Assembly: GCF_036607905.1 (NCBI RefSeq)
Contig: NZ_CP144555.1
Coordinates: 3,906,001 to 3,970,000 of the forward strand
Direction: 5' to 3'
DNA from: Streptomyces sp. SCSIO 75703
GTDB lineage: Bacteria; Actinomycetota; Actinomycetes; Streptomycetales; Streptomycetaceae
Length of the DNA stretch: 64,000 nt
Within the stretch, counting starts at the first letter, position 1; every line of letters starts with the position of its first letter. The notes under the pieces are model-generated. The model saw only the letters and a program-made list of their open reading frames with translations. It was not told where the DNA came from and did no database searches. Positions 54,238 through 63,427 of this stretch are shown one piece after another. Both the position numbers and the translations under genes were made by a program.

Positions 54238-54807
54238 GTGCCCGTGCCTGCCCGAGTTCCCTCATGGGCCTGGGTCTCCGGTCTGACCGTGGGGGCGATC
54301 GCGGCGGTGACCGTCCTGGCGGCGCAGGCGGCCCAGGGCCCCCACCCCGTCGCCTCCGCGCAACCCGGCCCCACGGCCTCGGCGTCGGCCTCGCCGAGCC
54401 CCACCCCGAAGGCGCCGCCCCCGGCCGCCGTGCCGGACGGCTCGGGCACCGGCCGCCGCATCGTGTACTCCCTCGGCCAGAAGCGCGTCTGGCTGATCGA
54501 CGCCAGCGACGCCGCCCGGCGCACCTTCACCGTCTGGCCGGGCACCGTGAGCCCCGCCCCCGGCACCTACCAGGTGGGCACCCGCACGGAGGCCACCACC
54601 GGCTCGGACGGCGTCCAGGTCGAGCACATCGTGTACTTCGCCCTCCAGGACGGCGTCTCCGTCGCCTTCTCCAACGCGGTCGACGGTTCCTCCCCGCCCC
54701 CGCCCGCCGCGGGCACCACGACGGGCGGCATCCGCCTGAAGAAGCCCGACGGCACCGCCGTCTGGGACTTCGCCACCCCGGGCACCCCGGTCACCGTCGT
54801 CGGCTGA
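54238..54807 (+). CDS. Secreted/membrane-anchored protein, possibly degenerate YkuD-like
   Basis: A 189-residue protein: one N-terminal membrane or signal segment (about 8-32, WAWVSGLTVGAIAAVTVLAA), a Ser/Pro/Ala linker, then a beta-rich domain (about 70-185, RRIVYSLGQKRVWLIDA ... FTVWPGTVSPAPGTYQVG). The domain is reminiscent of L,D-transpeptidases, but the catalytic HGT/SHGC Cys motif is absent and it contains no Cys. The function is unknown. The GTG start has GGAGGAG upstream. Confidence 0.7.
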   Translation: MPVPARVPSWAWVSGLTVGAIAAVTVLAAQAAQGPHPVASAQPGPTASASASPSPTPKAPPPAAVPDGSGTGRRIVYSLGQKRVWLIDASDAARRTFTVWPGTVSPAPGTYQVGTRTEATTGSDGVQVEHIVYFALQDGVSVAFSNAVDGSSPPPPAAGTTTGGIRLKKPDGTAVWDFATPGTPVTVVG

Positions 54808-54925
54808 CCCCCGCCACGCCGGCCCCTGCACGAGGTCCCGCACCCCCGCCCCGCCCGGGGCGGTCATGTTGTTCGATTACAGTGCTGGGCGTCGTACGTA
54901 CGGGTGGTGCCGTGGGGAGGTCCGG

Positions 54926-56041
54926 ATGGGGGCGACGGGCGGTGCCGTCTGGGGCCGGACCGAACAGCAGGACTTCCGCAGCCGGGTGCGCGGCACGCTG
55001 CTCGGCGTGGCCGTCGGCGACGCCCTCGGCACGCCCGTCGACGGGACCGGCCTCGACGGCATCCGCGCCGCGCACGGACCGGACGGCCCCGCCGAGATGA
55101 CCGTCGCCCACGGACGTCGCGGCGCCGTCACCCACCTCACGCAGCTCACCCTCTTCTCCGTGGACGGACTGATCCGCGCCCAGGTGCGCCGCGACACCGG
55201 CGCCTGGCACCCGCCGACCGACCTGCACCGCGCCTACCGGCGCTGGGAGACCACCCAGCGCGACTGGGGACCCGACGAACGCCGCGGCGAGGACGGCTGG
55301 CTGGCCCGCCAGGAGTGGCTGTACGCCCGCCGCGACCCGCCCCGCCCCCTGCTGCTCGGCCTCGGCGACGACACCATGGGCACCCCGCAGGCCCCCAAGA
55401 ACCCCGCCGAACAGGGCCCCGAGGCCGCCGCCCGGTCCGCGCCGTTCGGGCTGCTGGTCGGCTGGGAACCCCAGCTCGTCGCCCAGCTCGCCGTGGAGTG
55501 CGCCACGCAGACCCACGGCCACCCCACCGCCTGCCTCGCGGCGGGCGCGTACGCCGTGATCGTGCAGGGGCTGGCCCGCGGGGAGGTGCTGGACGGGTCC
55601 GTGCAGCGGGCCCTCGCCCTGCTCTGCGCCCGGCCCGGACACGAGCCCGTCGCCGAGGCGCTGCGCCAGGCGCTCGGCGCGGTGCGGCAGGGCCAGCCCG
55701 GCCCCGAGCGGATCACCGACCTGATCGGCGACGGCACGGCGGCCGGCCTGGTCGCCGCCGCCGTGTACTGCGCCCTCGTCGGCGAGGACGTCCGGCACGG
55801 ACTGCGGCTCGCCGTCACCCACGGCGGCCCCTCCGCCACCACCGGCGCCCTCACCGGCGGCCTGCTCGGCGCCCTGCACGGCGAGACGGCCCTCCCGCCC
55901 GCCTGGCTCGCCGAACTGGAGGGCCGGGCGACCGTCCTGGAACTGGCCGACGACTTCGCCATGGAGATGACCCAGGGCCCCGCCCTGCACGGCCCGGCCG
56001 GCTCGTCCCCCGCCTGGCTCACCCGCTACCCGAGGGCCTGA
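54926..56041 (+). CDS. ADP-ribosylglycohydrolase-fold protein lacking metal-binding motifs
   Basis: A 371-residue protein that starts like an ARH enzyme (FRSRVRGTLLGVAVGDALGTPV) and ends with the matching helical region (LTGGLLGALHGETALP). The positions that carry the two Mg2+-binding Asp motifs read THLTQLT instead of a DDT-type motif, and HGGPSATTGAL instead of GGDTDTTAA. It may bind ADP-ribose or a modified protein without cleaving it. The ATG has GGGGAGG 5 nt upstream. Confidence 0.8.
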   Translation: MGATGGAVWGRTEQQDFRSRVRGTLLGVAVGDALGTPVDGTGLDGIRAAHGPDGPAEMTVAHGRRGAVTHLTQLTLFSVDGLIRAQVRRDTGAWHPPTDLHRAYRRWETTQRDWGPDERRGEDGWLARQEWLYARRDPPRPLLLGLGDDTMGTPQAPKNPAEQGPEAAARSAPFGLLVGWEPQLVAQLAVECATQTHGHPTACLAAGAYAVIVQGLARGEVLDGSVQRALALLCARPGHEPVAEALRQALGAVRQGQPGPERITDLIGDGTAAGLVAAAVYCALVGEDVRHGLRLAVTHGGPSATTGALTGGLLGALHGETALPPAWLAELEGRATVLELADDFAMEMTQGPALHGPAGSSPAWLTRYPRA

Positions 56042-56123
56042 CCCCCCGCCGGCCGGCCCTCGCGGAGACCTCCCGGCCGCCCGGCCCCGTCGGAAAGCCC
56101 CCGGCGGCCGGGGGAGCGGCCGG

Positions 56124-58148
56124 TCACGGCTGCGCGGGAGTCACGGCCCCGGCGACCGGGGCCGGTTCCCTCAGCTCGTCCGGGCACGGCGTCCCCCGCG
56201 GCACGGTGTACGGCGCCGCCAGCCGGTACGTGCCCGCCTCCGGCGCCACCAGCAGCGTCCAGGTGTCGCCCGCGGCGTTCTCCTCCGTCTCCGCCAGGCA
56301 CCCGTGGACGTTGTCGAAGGTCCGCGGCGTCCCCTGGTCGACGCGGTTCCTGGACGCCTCCGTCTCCTGCGGCGGCTCCAGCTTCCTGCCCTCCTCGTCC
56401 ACCAGGCTCAGCCACGGCGAGTACGGGATGCGCACCAGGACCCGCCCCGGCCTCCGCACGTCGATGGTCCACTCGCCCTGCTCCGCCCGCTGCACCACCG
56501 CGTCCGGCTCCGCCAGCGGCGTCGGGTCGGTCACCCGGAAGAGCTGCCAGTTGGCGTCGCCCCAGATCTGCTGCAGGTACGGCAGCCCGCGCTGCACCAG
56601 CTCCCGTTCCCGCTCGCCGCCGTCACCGTCCGGCTCGTCCTTGGGCAGCACCACGAAGTGCACCGCCCAGCGGCGCAGCCACTCGTGGTAGTTCGCCGAG
56701 TTGAGGGTGTCGTCGTAGAAGAGCGGGTTGCGCTCCATGTCGGCCTGGCGGTTCCAGCCGCGGGCCAGGTTCACGTACGGGGCGAGCGCCGACGCCTCCC
56801 GGTGCGAACGGGCCGGGACGACCTCCACCCGGCCCCGCTCCGCGCCGACCTGCTGCAACTCGTTGACCAGCGGCGCCAGCTCCCGCGCCCAGGACGCGGC
56901 CGGCGTGGTGTGCACGACGTCGTCGACCGACTTGAAGCCGATCCACGCCACGAAACCGGTGAAGGCCACCACGATCGCGTACCACCTGCGCGAGCGCGGC
57001 ACCGCGAACGGCAGCGCCGCCACCAGCGCCGTCCCGGCGAAGAGCATCGACAGGCGGGTGACGTTCGAGCCGATCTGCGAACTGATCAGCCAGACCAGCA
57101 GCACGGACAGCCCGTAGACCGCGGACGTGATCCGCACCGTCGTCCACGAGGACGGCACCACCAGGCACACGACGACCGCGTACACGATCGGCAGCGCCGC
57201 CGAACCGAACCCCATCGGCTGCGTGCCGGAGAACGGGAACAGCCACGCCGACAGCCCCACCACCGCGGCCGGCGCCAGCCCCAGCGCCCAGGCGCCCGGC
57301 CGCCGCTTCTGGAGGAAGAGGGCCACCGCCACCAGGCCGACGAAGAGCCCCGCCACCGGCGAGGCCATCGTGGCCAGCGCCGCCAGCGGCGCCGCGCACA
57401 GCGCCTTCGCCCAGCGCCGGTAGCGCCAGCGGTAGGGCCAGCAGAACACCACCGCGACCGCGCCCAGCGCGAACAGCGTGCCCAGCCCGAAGGTCACCCG
57501 CCCCGAGACCGCGTTGCCCATCAGCCCGAACAGGCCCGCCATCGAGGCCCACAGCGGATTGCGCACCGACCGGCCGCGGATCAGGATCAGCGTCAGCAGC
57601 CCCGCCGACAGCGTCCCCGCGATCATCATCGTGGTCCGCACCCCGAGCACCGACATCAGGTACGGCGAGACCACGCTGTACGACACCGGGTGCATGCCCC
57701 CGTACCAGGCGAGGTTGTACGCCGAGGCCGGATGCCGGCCGACGAACTCCGCCCACGCGTCCTGCGCCGCGAGGTCGCCCCCGCTGTTCGCGAACGTGAA
57801 GAACCAGACGACGTGGAGCAGACCGGCCAGTGCGGTGACGAACAGCACCGGGTGCCGGTCCACGCGACGGCGCGCGCCCGCCACGAACGCGGCGACGGAC
57901 GGCGGCAGCGCACGGGCGGCGGACGCCGCCGGCGCCGGCCCGGGGGAGCCCGGGACCGGGGCACGGCCGGGGGCGGCGTCCACGGACTCGTCGGGGCCCT
58001 CGGCGGGATCGTCCGGTGTGCCCGTGCGGCCCGCACCGGTCCCGGTCATCGTGTCCCGCCCCCGGGGCGCGGGGACGCGTGGCCGCCGCTCACCGGCGTC
58101 CGGGCCCGGTTCCGCGTCGTCGGCATGTGTCGGCTCCGCACTGGCCAC
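56124..58148 (-). CDS. Large polytopic membrane protein, GT-C-like
   Basis: A 674-residue protein. An acidic, Pro-rich cytoplasmic N-terminus (about 1-95) is followed by about ten membrane segments (about 100-410) and an extracytoplasmic C-terminal domain (about 420-674). The layout resembles GT-C glycosyltransferases or mannosyltransferase-like proteins, with a short loop after the first membrane helix (TFANSGGDLAAQDAWAEF). No donor motif was verified. GTG 58148 (MASAEPTHADD) is chosen with GGGGAG 10 nt upstream; ATG 58049 is the alternative. Neighbours suggest a cell-envelope role. Confidence 0.7.
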   Translation of the reverse strand: MASAEPTHADDAEPGPDAGERRPRVPAPRGRDTMTGTGAGRTGTPDDPAEGPDESVDAAPGRAPVPGSPGPAPAASAARALPPSVAAFVAGARRRVDRHPVLFVTALAGLLHVVWFFTFANSGGDLAAQDAWAEFVGRHPASAYNLAWYGGMHPVSYSVVSPYLMSVLGVRTTMMIAGTLSAGLLTLILIRGRSVRNPLWASMAGLFGLMGNAVSGRVTFGLGTLFALGAVAVVFCWPYRWRYRRWAKALCAAPLAALATMASPVAGLFVGLVAVALFLQKRRPGAWALGLAPAAVVGLSAWLFPFSGTQPMGFGSAALPIVYAVVVCLVVPSSWTTVRITSAVYGLSVLLVWLISSQIGSNVTRLSMLFAGTALVAALPFAVPRSRRWYAIVVAFTGFVAWIGFKSVDDVVHTTPAASWARELAPLVNELQQVGAERGRVEVVPARSHREASALAPYVNLARGWNRQADMERNPLFYDDTLNSANYHEWLRRWAVHFVVLPKDEPDGDGGERERELVQRGLPYLQQIWGDANWQLFRVTDPTPLAEPDAVVQRAEQGEWTIDVRRPGRVLVRIPYSPWLSLVDEEGRKLEPPQETEASRNRVDQGTPRTFDNVHGCLAETEENAAGDTWTLLVAPEAGTYRLAAPYTVPRGTPCPDELREPAPVAGAVTPAQP

Positions 58149-58387
58149 TCGAAGGCACTCCCCGTGTCCCGTCTCCCGCTGCCCGCAGCGTCCGCATCCG
58201 TCGTCCGTACCCCTCACCGGCGCGTCCACGCGACCGGCGACCTGCCCCGTTTCGTGACGCTAGCACGCACCCGCCGGCCCGGCTGCCGCGTCCGCCGCCC
58301 GCCCGGACACGACGGCGGCCCGCGGCCGGGGGTGCCGGCCACGGGCCACGGTCGCCGGCGGGGCCCCGCGCACGGGCCCCGCGCCGG

Positions 58388-60991
58388 TCAGCCCAGTCGT
58401 GTCAGCTTCGCGCCGAAGCCCGGCTCGACGAGGTCGTCCTGCAACGCCACCGGCACCTTCACCGCGCCGCTGCTGTCGCCGTCACCCACGGTGAGCGTGC
58501 CCACCTTGGTCCCGGCGGGCGCCGTGTGCGGCACGTCGTCCGCGCGGAACGTCAGCTTCACCGTCAGGCCCGGCCAGCCGACCGCCGTGACGTCCTGCGT
58601 CGCCACGACCGGCGTCCGGCCGCCGAGACCGTCGTCCACGTACCCGACGACCGTGCCCTTCTTCAGGATCGTCGACGACTCCAGCGCGGCCTGCGCGGCC
58701 CGGATCAGCTTGTCGCTGCTGTCCAGCGCGGCGGAGAGGATGGTGTTCTCCGGACCGCCCGACGGCTGGCGCACGACCGCGCCGACGATGGTCCGCGTCT
58801 CCCCGCCGACCTCCTTCTTCGCGGCGAAGAGCAGGTTGCCGAGGGCCGAGGTGGTGGTGCCGGTCTTGATGCCGACCACGTCGTTGCTGCCGACGAGCTG
58901 GTTCCAGTTGGAGTGGTTGACGCCCTTGTAGTCGTCGTACGACATCATCGCGGCGACCTCGCGGAACGCCGGCTCCCGCATCGCGGCCCTGCCCAGCTTC
59001 ACCTGGTCCGTGGCCGTGCTCACCGTCGTGTTGTTCAGCCCCGACGGGTCGGTGTACGTCGTGTTCGTCATCCCGAGGTCCTTGGCGGTCTCGTTCATCT
59101 TGTCCACGAACGCCTGCTCCGACCCCGCGTCCCAGCGGGCCAGCAGCCGCGCCACGTTGTTCGCGGAAGCGATCAGAATGCTCTCCAGCGCCTCCCGCTG
59201 GGTGATCGTGTCGCCCGCGGTGACGTCGACCGTCGACTCCTGACCGGCCCGCGACTGGTCCTGCGCCGCCTGGTCGATGTCGATCTTCGGGCCGTCCTCG
59301 CCGCTCTTGAGCGGGTGCTCGCGCAGGATGACGTACGCCGTCATGACCTTGGCGACGCTCGCGATCGGCACCGGCTTCTGCGCGCCGGACGAGCCGAACG
59401 TGCCGATGCCCTGCACGTCCAGGGCGGCCTGACCGCTGGCCGGCCACGGGATGTCGACCTTGCCGCCCTCGAAGGTGAAGCTGTCCCGCGCCGTCAGGTC
59501 CAGCTCCGGCGCGGGCAGCGGGCGCATCGACTGCACGACCCCGAAGACGATCACCAGCAGGATGACCAGCGGCGTCCAGATCTTGACCCGGCGCACGGCG
59601 GTGCGCAGCGGCGTCTCCGGCGGCGGCGGGGTGTTCGTCAGCTCCGCCAGCAGGTCCAGCGGCGGCTTCGGCGGCAGCGGCTGCTGCGTCGTCCGCTCGG
59701 GCACCGCCGGGGGCACGGCGGTGCCGGGGCCCGCGGCGGGGGGCCGGGCGGCGCCCACGGGAGGCGCGGGGGGCTTGCGGGTCGCCGGGCCGTCCAGGTG
59801 CCGCAGGGCGACGAACTTGCTGGTCCGTTCCGCCTCGGTCTCCGGGCGGGGCGGCGCGGGGACGGCGGTCCCGGCGCCGGTGGCCCCGCCCTTCCCGGCG
59901 CCGCGGGCGGGCTCCGCCGGCGCGCCGTCCTCGTCGGCCGTCGTCTTCGCCTCGGCCGGACCGGTCTCGCCGCCGACCTTCAGCATCGTCGTCGGCTGGT
60001 CGACGGGCGATTTCGCGGAGGCCGGGGTACGGAAGATGGCGGTGGGCTGGTCGACGGCGGGCCCGGCGGGGGCCGAAGGGCCGTCGGGACCGTCGTCGGC
60101 CTCGGGGTCCTCACCGGACGTGGCGCCGTCGGCGTCCGGGGCGGCGGCGTCCGTGCCGTCCGCGGCGTCCGTGGCGTCGGCGGTGTCGGCGGGCTCGGTG
60201 TCCGCGGCGGGCTCGGCGTCGGGCTTGGAGGTGCCGGGCCCGGTGTCCTCGACGGAGGCCGTGGGCTTGCCGGGAGCCTTGTCGGGCTCGGTGGTGGCGG
60301 GCTCGTCGGCGGGCTCCGCGTCCGCGCCGGGCTCGGCCGGCTCGGCGTCCTTGGAGTTCTCGGTGCCCTCGGCGGGCTCGGCGGGCTCGTCCTCGGCGGA
60401 GTCCTTGCCGTCGGCTCCGGCCTTCCCGTCGGCCTTGCCTGTCTTGCCTGTCTTGCCCGCCTCGCCCGTGTCGGCGCCGGCGTCCGCGTCGTCGGCCGCC
60501 CGTTCGCAGGCGTCCTCGCGGCGGGCGTTCGCGGCCTCCCGCTGGTCGGCGGTGACGATCCACGCCGCCACGGCGTCCCGCAGGCGCCCCTCGTCCGAGG
60601 CGGGACCGTCGGCGCCCTGACCCGCGCCGCCCGTCTCGCCCGTGTCTTCCCCGCCCTCGGCCTCGGCACCGTCGGCGTCCGCGTCCTGCGACGCGCCGTC
60701 GGTCCCCGACTCCGACCCCGCACCGCCGGCCCCGGTGTCCCCGTCCGTCGTCTCCGCGTCCCCGTCCGTCTCGGGCACCGTCAGCACCCGGGTGGCGGTG
60801 TCGACGCCGCCCCGGGGCTCCGCGGCCGTGCCCGGCGCTCCGGCGGACTCCCGGGTCACCGAGAGCCGGGGGTCACGGGCCTCGGTGTCCTCCGCCCCCG
60901 CCCTGGCCTCGGGGACCGGACCCGCGCTTCCCGACGCCGGGTCTTCCGACGACTCACGCTGCTTCGACCTGTCGGGGGACTCGCCCGCCAC
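58388..60991 (-). CDS. D-alanyl-D-alanine carboxypeptidase with long acidic N-terminal tail
   Basis: An 867-residue class C low-molecular-weight PBP (serine-type peptidase S11). The active-site motifs are SVAK (about 543), SAN (about 606) and KTG (about 706), with one membrane segment near 468-490. It trims the terminal D-Ala of peptidoglycan stem peptides outside the membrane. The roughly 460-residue cytoplasmic N-terminus is Ala/Asp/Glu/Pro-rich and unusual for the family. It carries VDQPTAIF and VDQPTTML. GTG 60991 is chosen because GGAGGAGG lies 5 nt upstream; ATGs at 61006 and 61015 are less likely. Confidence 0.9.
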   Translation of the reverse strand: MAGESPDRSKQRESSEDPASGSAGPVPEARAGAEDTEARDPRLSVTRESAGAPGTAAEPRGGVDTATRVLTVPETDGDAETTDGDTGAGGAGSESGTDGASQDADADGAEAEGGEDTGETGGAGQGADGPASDEGRLRDAVAAWIVTADQREAANARREDACERAADDADAGADTGEAGKTGKTGKADGKAGADGKDSAEDEPAEPAEGTENSKDAEPAEPGADAEPADEPATTEPDKAPGKPTASVEDTGPGTSKPDAEPAADTEPADTADATDAADGTDAAAPDADGATSGEDPEADDGPDGPSAPAGPAVDQPTAIFRTPASAKSPVDQPTTMLKVGGETGPAEAKTTADEDGAPAEPARGAGKGGATGAGTAVPAPPRPETEAERTSKFVALRHLDGPATRKPPAPPVGAARPPAAGPGTAVPPAVPERTTQQPLPPKPPLDLLAELTNTPPPPETPLRTAVRRVKIWTPLVILLVIVFGVVQSMRPLPAPELDLTARDSFTFEGGKVDIPWPASGQAALDVQGIGTFGSSGAQKPVPIASVAKVMTAYVILREHPLKSGEDGPKIDIDQAAQDQSRAGQESTVDVTAGDTITQREALESILIASANNVARLLARWDAGSEQAFVDKMNETAKDLGMTNTTYTDPSGLNNTTVSTATDQVKLGRAAMREPAFREVAAMMSYDDYKGVNHSNWNQLVGSNDVVGIKTGTTTSALGNLLFAAKKEVGGETRTIVGAVVRQPSGGPENTILSAALDSSDKLIRAAQAALESSTILKKGTVVGYVDDGLGGRTPVVATQDVTAVGWPGLTVKLTFRADDVPHTAPAGTKVGTLTVGDGDSSGAVKVPVALQDDLVEPGFGAKLTRLG

Positions 60992-61096
60992 CGATGCCTC
61001 CTCCATGCGCCGCACGTCCTGTGTGCGCTACCGAACCATGTACCAGTGTCCTGTGTTACGGGGAGAACCCACGCGTCAGACGAGTACGACATACCT

Positions 61097-61118
61097 ACCG
61101 GTTCCCTTACGAACCGGT
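61097..61118. promoter_or_regulatory. Inverted repeat ACCGGTTC-N6-GAACCGGT
   Basis: A perfect 8-bp inverted repeat with 6-bp centre CCTTAC in the divergent region between the carboxypeptidase and GPP34 genes. The surroundings are AT-richer. It may be a shared operator. Confidence 0.5.
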
Positions 61119-61184
61119 CACGCACCCTCGACAGACCAATGTGAGAGGGGTCACCCTGTCATTCATCCACGCGGGGAGGCATGG

Positions 61185-61937
61185 ATGGGCAGGAGCCGCA
61201 GAACACTTCCGGAGGAGCTTCTGTTGCTGGCTTTGGACCCGACCACGGGTACCACGGCACAGCCGCAGTCGCTCGATCTCGGTCTGGCCGGAGCACAGCT
61301 CGTCGAGCTGGCGCTGGCCGGACGGATAGCCCCAGACGGGGATCGTATCGCCGTGGTCGTGCCACGGCCGACTGGAGACCCAACCCTGGACAGTGCGTTG
61401 GAGTTGCTGCGCAGGCGCGGCGCTCCGGTACGCGCCGTCCACTGGATCGGCGGGCCGCGTCTCGGGCTCCGCCAGACCTACCTCTCACATCTGGAGCGCT
61501 GCGGCATGGTCGCCGCGGTACCGGGCCAGATGTGCGGGGTGCTGCCGACGACTCGCTACCAGGCGACGGACACGGCGATCAGCCGGGAGATCAGGGCCCG
61601 GCTGGACTCGGCGATCCGCACCGGCGTACCGCCGGACCCGCGGACCGCGGCGCTCGCCGCGCTGGCCCACGCGGTCGGTCTCGGCAAGCACCTGTACCCG
61701 GGCAACGAAGGACGTTCCTCACGGTCCCGCCTGCGGGACCTCATCCGGCACGACCCCATGGGCGGGCTGGTGGCACACGCCGTGATGGACGTCCAGAACG
61801 GCGTGGCGGCGCAACCACGCCGGACCGCGGCCGGCCGGCAGGCCGGAGGTCCCGGAGCCCGGTCCGCTCCGGAACCCGCCCGCGGTGTGCCGGCGCAGCC
61901 GCGCCACGGATCGATGGCGCGCGCGGCGGTCCACTGA
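61185..61937 (+). CDS. GPP34 (GOLPH3-like) phosphoprotein-family protein
   Basis: A 250-residue protein matching the bacterial GPP34 family: LPEELLLLALDPTTG, then LDLGLAGAQLVELALAGRI, then a helical bundle (DTAISREIRARLDSAIRTG). In eukaryotes GOLPH3 binds PI4P at the Golgi; the bacterial role is unknown, with membrane-lipid association suspected. The C-terminal 45 residues are low-complexity. The ATG at 61185 has GGGGAGG 6 nt upstream. It is divergent from the D-Ala-D-Ala carboxypeptidase gene. Confidence 0.8.
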   Translation: MGRSRRTLPEELLLLALDPTTGTTAQPQSLDLGLAGAQLVELALAGRIAPDGDRIAVVVPRPTGDPTLDSALELLRRRGAPVRAVHWIGGPRLGLRQTYLSHLERCGMVAAVPGQMCGVLPTTRYQATDTAISREIRARLDSAIRTGVPPDPRTAALAALAHAVGLGKHLYPGNEGRSSRSRLRDLIRHDPMGGLVAHAVMDVQNGVAAQPRRTAAGRQAGGPGARSAPEPARGVPAQPRHGSMARAAVH

Positions 61938-62435
61938 CCCGGAGCCCCGAAGGGGCCGGCAGGTGAGGCCCCGCGGGCCGCACCACGGGCGGACGACCGC
62001 ACCACACCACCACACACCGCACCACGGAACACCGAGCACCAGGGCACCAGGGCACCGGAGCACCGAGCACCGGAGCACCGGAGCACCGAAGCGAGAACGA
62101 CAGAGCACCACCACGCGTACCGGCGGCGGACCGCCGTACGCACCACACCCGCACCGCCGTACCGGACGTCCCCCAGGACCCGGTCACGGGAGCCACAGGC
62201 CGGCGCGGGGCGACGGAACGCGACCGCACGTCCGGAGCACCGGACGCCGGCGCGGTACGGTCGCCCCGCGCCGCCGTTTTTACCGCACGGTGCGGGCAGA
62301 CACACCGAAGTGGCGCCTACGCGGCGCATATCGACCGTTTCCCAGCGGTAGAAAGCACCTTGGTGGCAATCTGCTCAGCAGCAGATACGCAAAGTGGCAA
62401 GTATGAGTCACGCAGCAGCCGGAGGTGCACGCCCC
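61938..62435. other. Intergenic region with GAGCACC tandem repeats
   Basis: A non-coding stretch of 498 nt. It contains C/A-rich sequence with seven GCACC units (about 62034-62090). An AT-richer promoter zone (62276-62400) before the XRE gene includes TTTTTACCGCACGG and GCAATCTGCTCAGCAGCAGATACGC. Confidence 0.6.
62034..62090. repeat. Irregular GAGCACC/GGGCACC tandem array
   Basis: Seven GCACC units follow in 7-9 bp steps (AGCACC, GGGCACC twice, GAGCACC four times). The array is strand-biased (purine/C on the plus strand) and non-coding. Confidence 0.7.
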
Positions 62436-63293
62436 GTGGCGTCCAATGTCAATCCCACCGTCAGGCGGCGCCGTCTGGGCCAGGAGCTGCGCCGGCTCCG
62501 CGAGCTCAAGGGCATGACCGCGGAGGAGGTGGCCGAACGGCTCCTGGTCTCCCAGTCGAAGATCAGCCGCCTGGAGAACGGCCGGCGCAGCATCAGCCAG
62601 CGCGACGTCCGTGACCTGTGCGGGGTCTACGAGGTCGCCGACCAGCGGATCGTCGACTCGCTGATGCAGATGGCCAAGGACTCGCGCCAGCAGGGCTGGT
62701 GGCACGCGTTCGGGGACATCCCGTACAGCGTCTACATCGGCCTGGAGACGGACGCGGAGTCGCTGCGGACCTACGAGCCCCAGATCATCACGGGCCTGCT
62801 CCAGACCCGTTCGTACGCCGAGGCCCTCATCCAGGGCGCCCTGCCCGAGACGTCGGTCGCCGACATCGAGAAGCGGGTCCAGGTGCGGATACGGCGACAG
62901 GAGCGCGTCACCGCCGACGCGAACCCGCTGCGGCTGTGGGTCGTCCTCGACGAGGCCGCCCTGCACCGGGTGGTGGGCAGTCGCCAGGTCATGCGCGAAC
63001 AACTGGAGCACGTGGCGGAGATGTCGCAGCTCCCGCACATCACCGTGCAGGTGCTGCCGTTCGACGTCGGGGCGCACCCGGGCATCAACGGGCAGTACTC
63101 GATCCTGGAGTTCGCCGACACGGCCGATTCGAGCGTGGTCTACCTGGAGGGCGTCACGAGCGACCTGTACCTGGAGAAGGCACAGGACGTGCAGAAGTAC
63201 ACGGTGATGTACGAGCACCTGCGGGCGCAGGCCCTGAACGTGGACCAGTCGCGGCAGCTCATCGAGGACATGGCGAAGGGGTACGCCCGCTGA
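62436..63293 (+). CDS. XRE-family regulator with DUF5753 domain
   Basis: A 285-residue protein. Its N-terminal HTH (about 10-65) is LRRLRELKGMTAEEVAERL ... SQSKISRLENGRRSIS. The C-terminal DUF5753 ligand-like domain spans about 90-280 (PQIITGLLQTRSYAEALI, HITVQVLPFDVGAHPGINGQY, YLEGVTSDLYLEKAQDV). Such regulators pair with small DUF397 proteins in Streptomyces (BldB/AbaA/WhiJ-type loci) and affect development. GTG 62436 is chosen with GAGGTG 8 nt upstream; ATG 62403 is an alternative. Confidence 0.9.
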   Translation: MASNVNPTVRRRRLGQELRRLRELKGMTAEEVAERLLVSQSKISRLENGRRSISQRDVRDLCGVYEVADQRIVDSLMQMAKDSRQQGWWHAFGDIPYSVYIGLETDAESLRTYEPQIITGLLQTRSYAEALIQGALPETSVADIEKRVQVRIRRQERVTADANPLRLWVVLDEAALHRVVGSRQVMREQLEHVAEMSQLPHITVQVLPFDVGAHPGINGQYSILEFADTADSSVVYLEGVTSDLYLEKAQDVQKYTVMYEHLRAQALNVDQSRQLIEDMAKGYAR

Positions 63294-63427
63294 GCCCCGA
63301 AGGCCGGAAAGGCGGGAAAGGCGGGGGATGCTACACCCCGGCCGGGTCGTCCTGGAAGAGTCCCTTGGAATATGCCATCCGGTCGGGTGAATGCCTGCTC
63401 CGAACGTGGAGGTCAGCGAGTAGCGTC

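Noticed and set aside
48418..54807. A plus-strand frame open for about 2,100 codons across afsR and fbiC
   Set aside because: It is antisense to afsR and out of frame with fbiC. Only its last 189 codons (from 54238) have a ribosome site and protein-like composition; the rest is a by-product of extreme third-position GC.
61556..62329. Minus-strand frame across the GAGCACC repeat region
   Set aside because: Encodes Cys/Ser/Arg-rich low-complexity sequence created by the repeat; no start signal and antisense to the GPP34 gene end.
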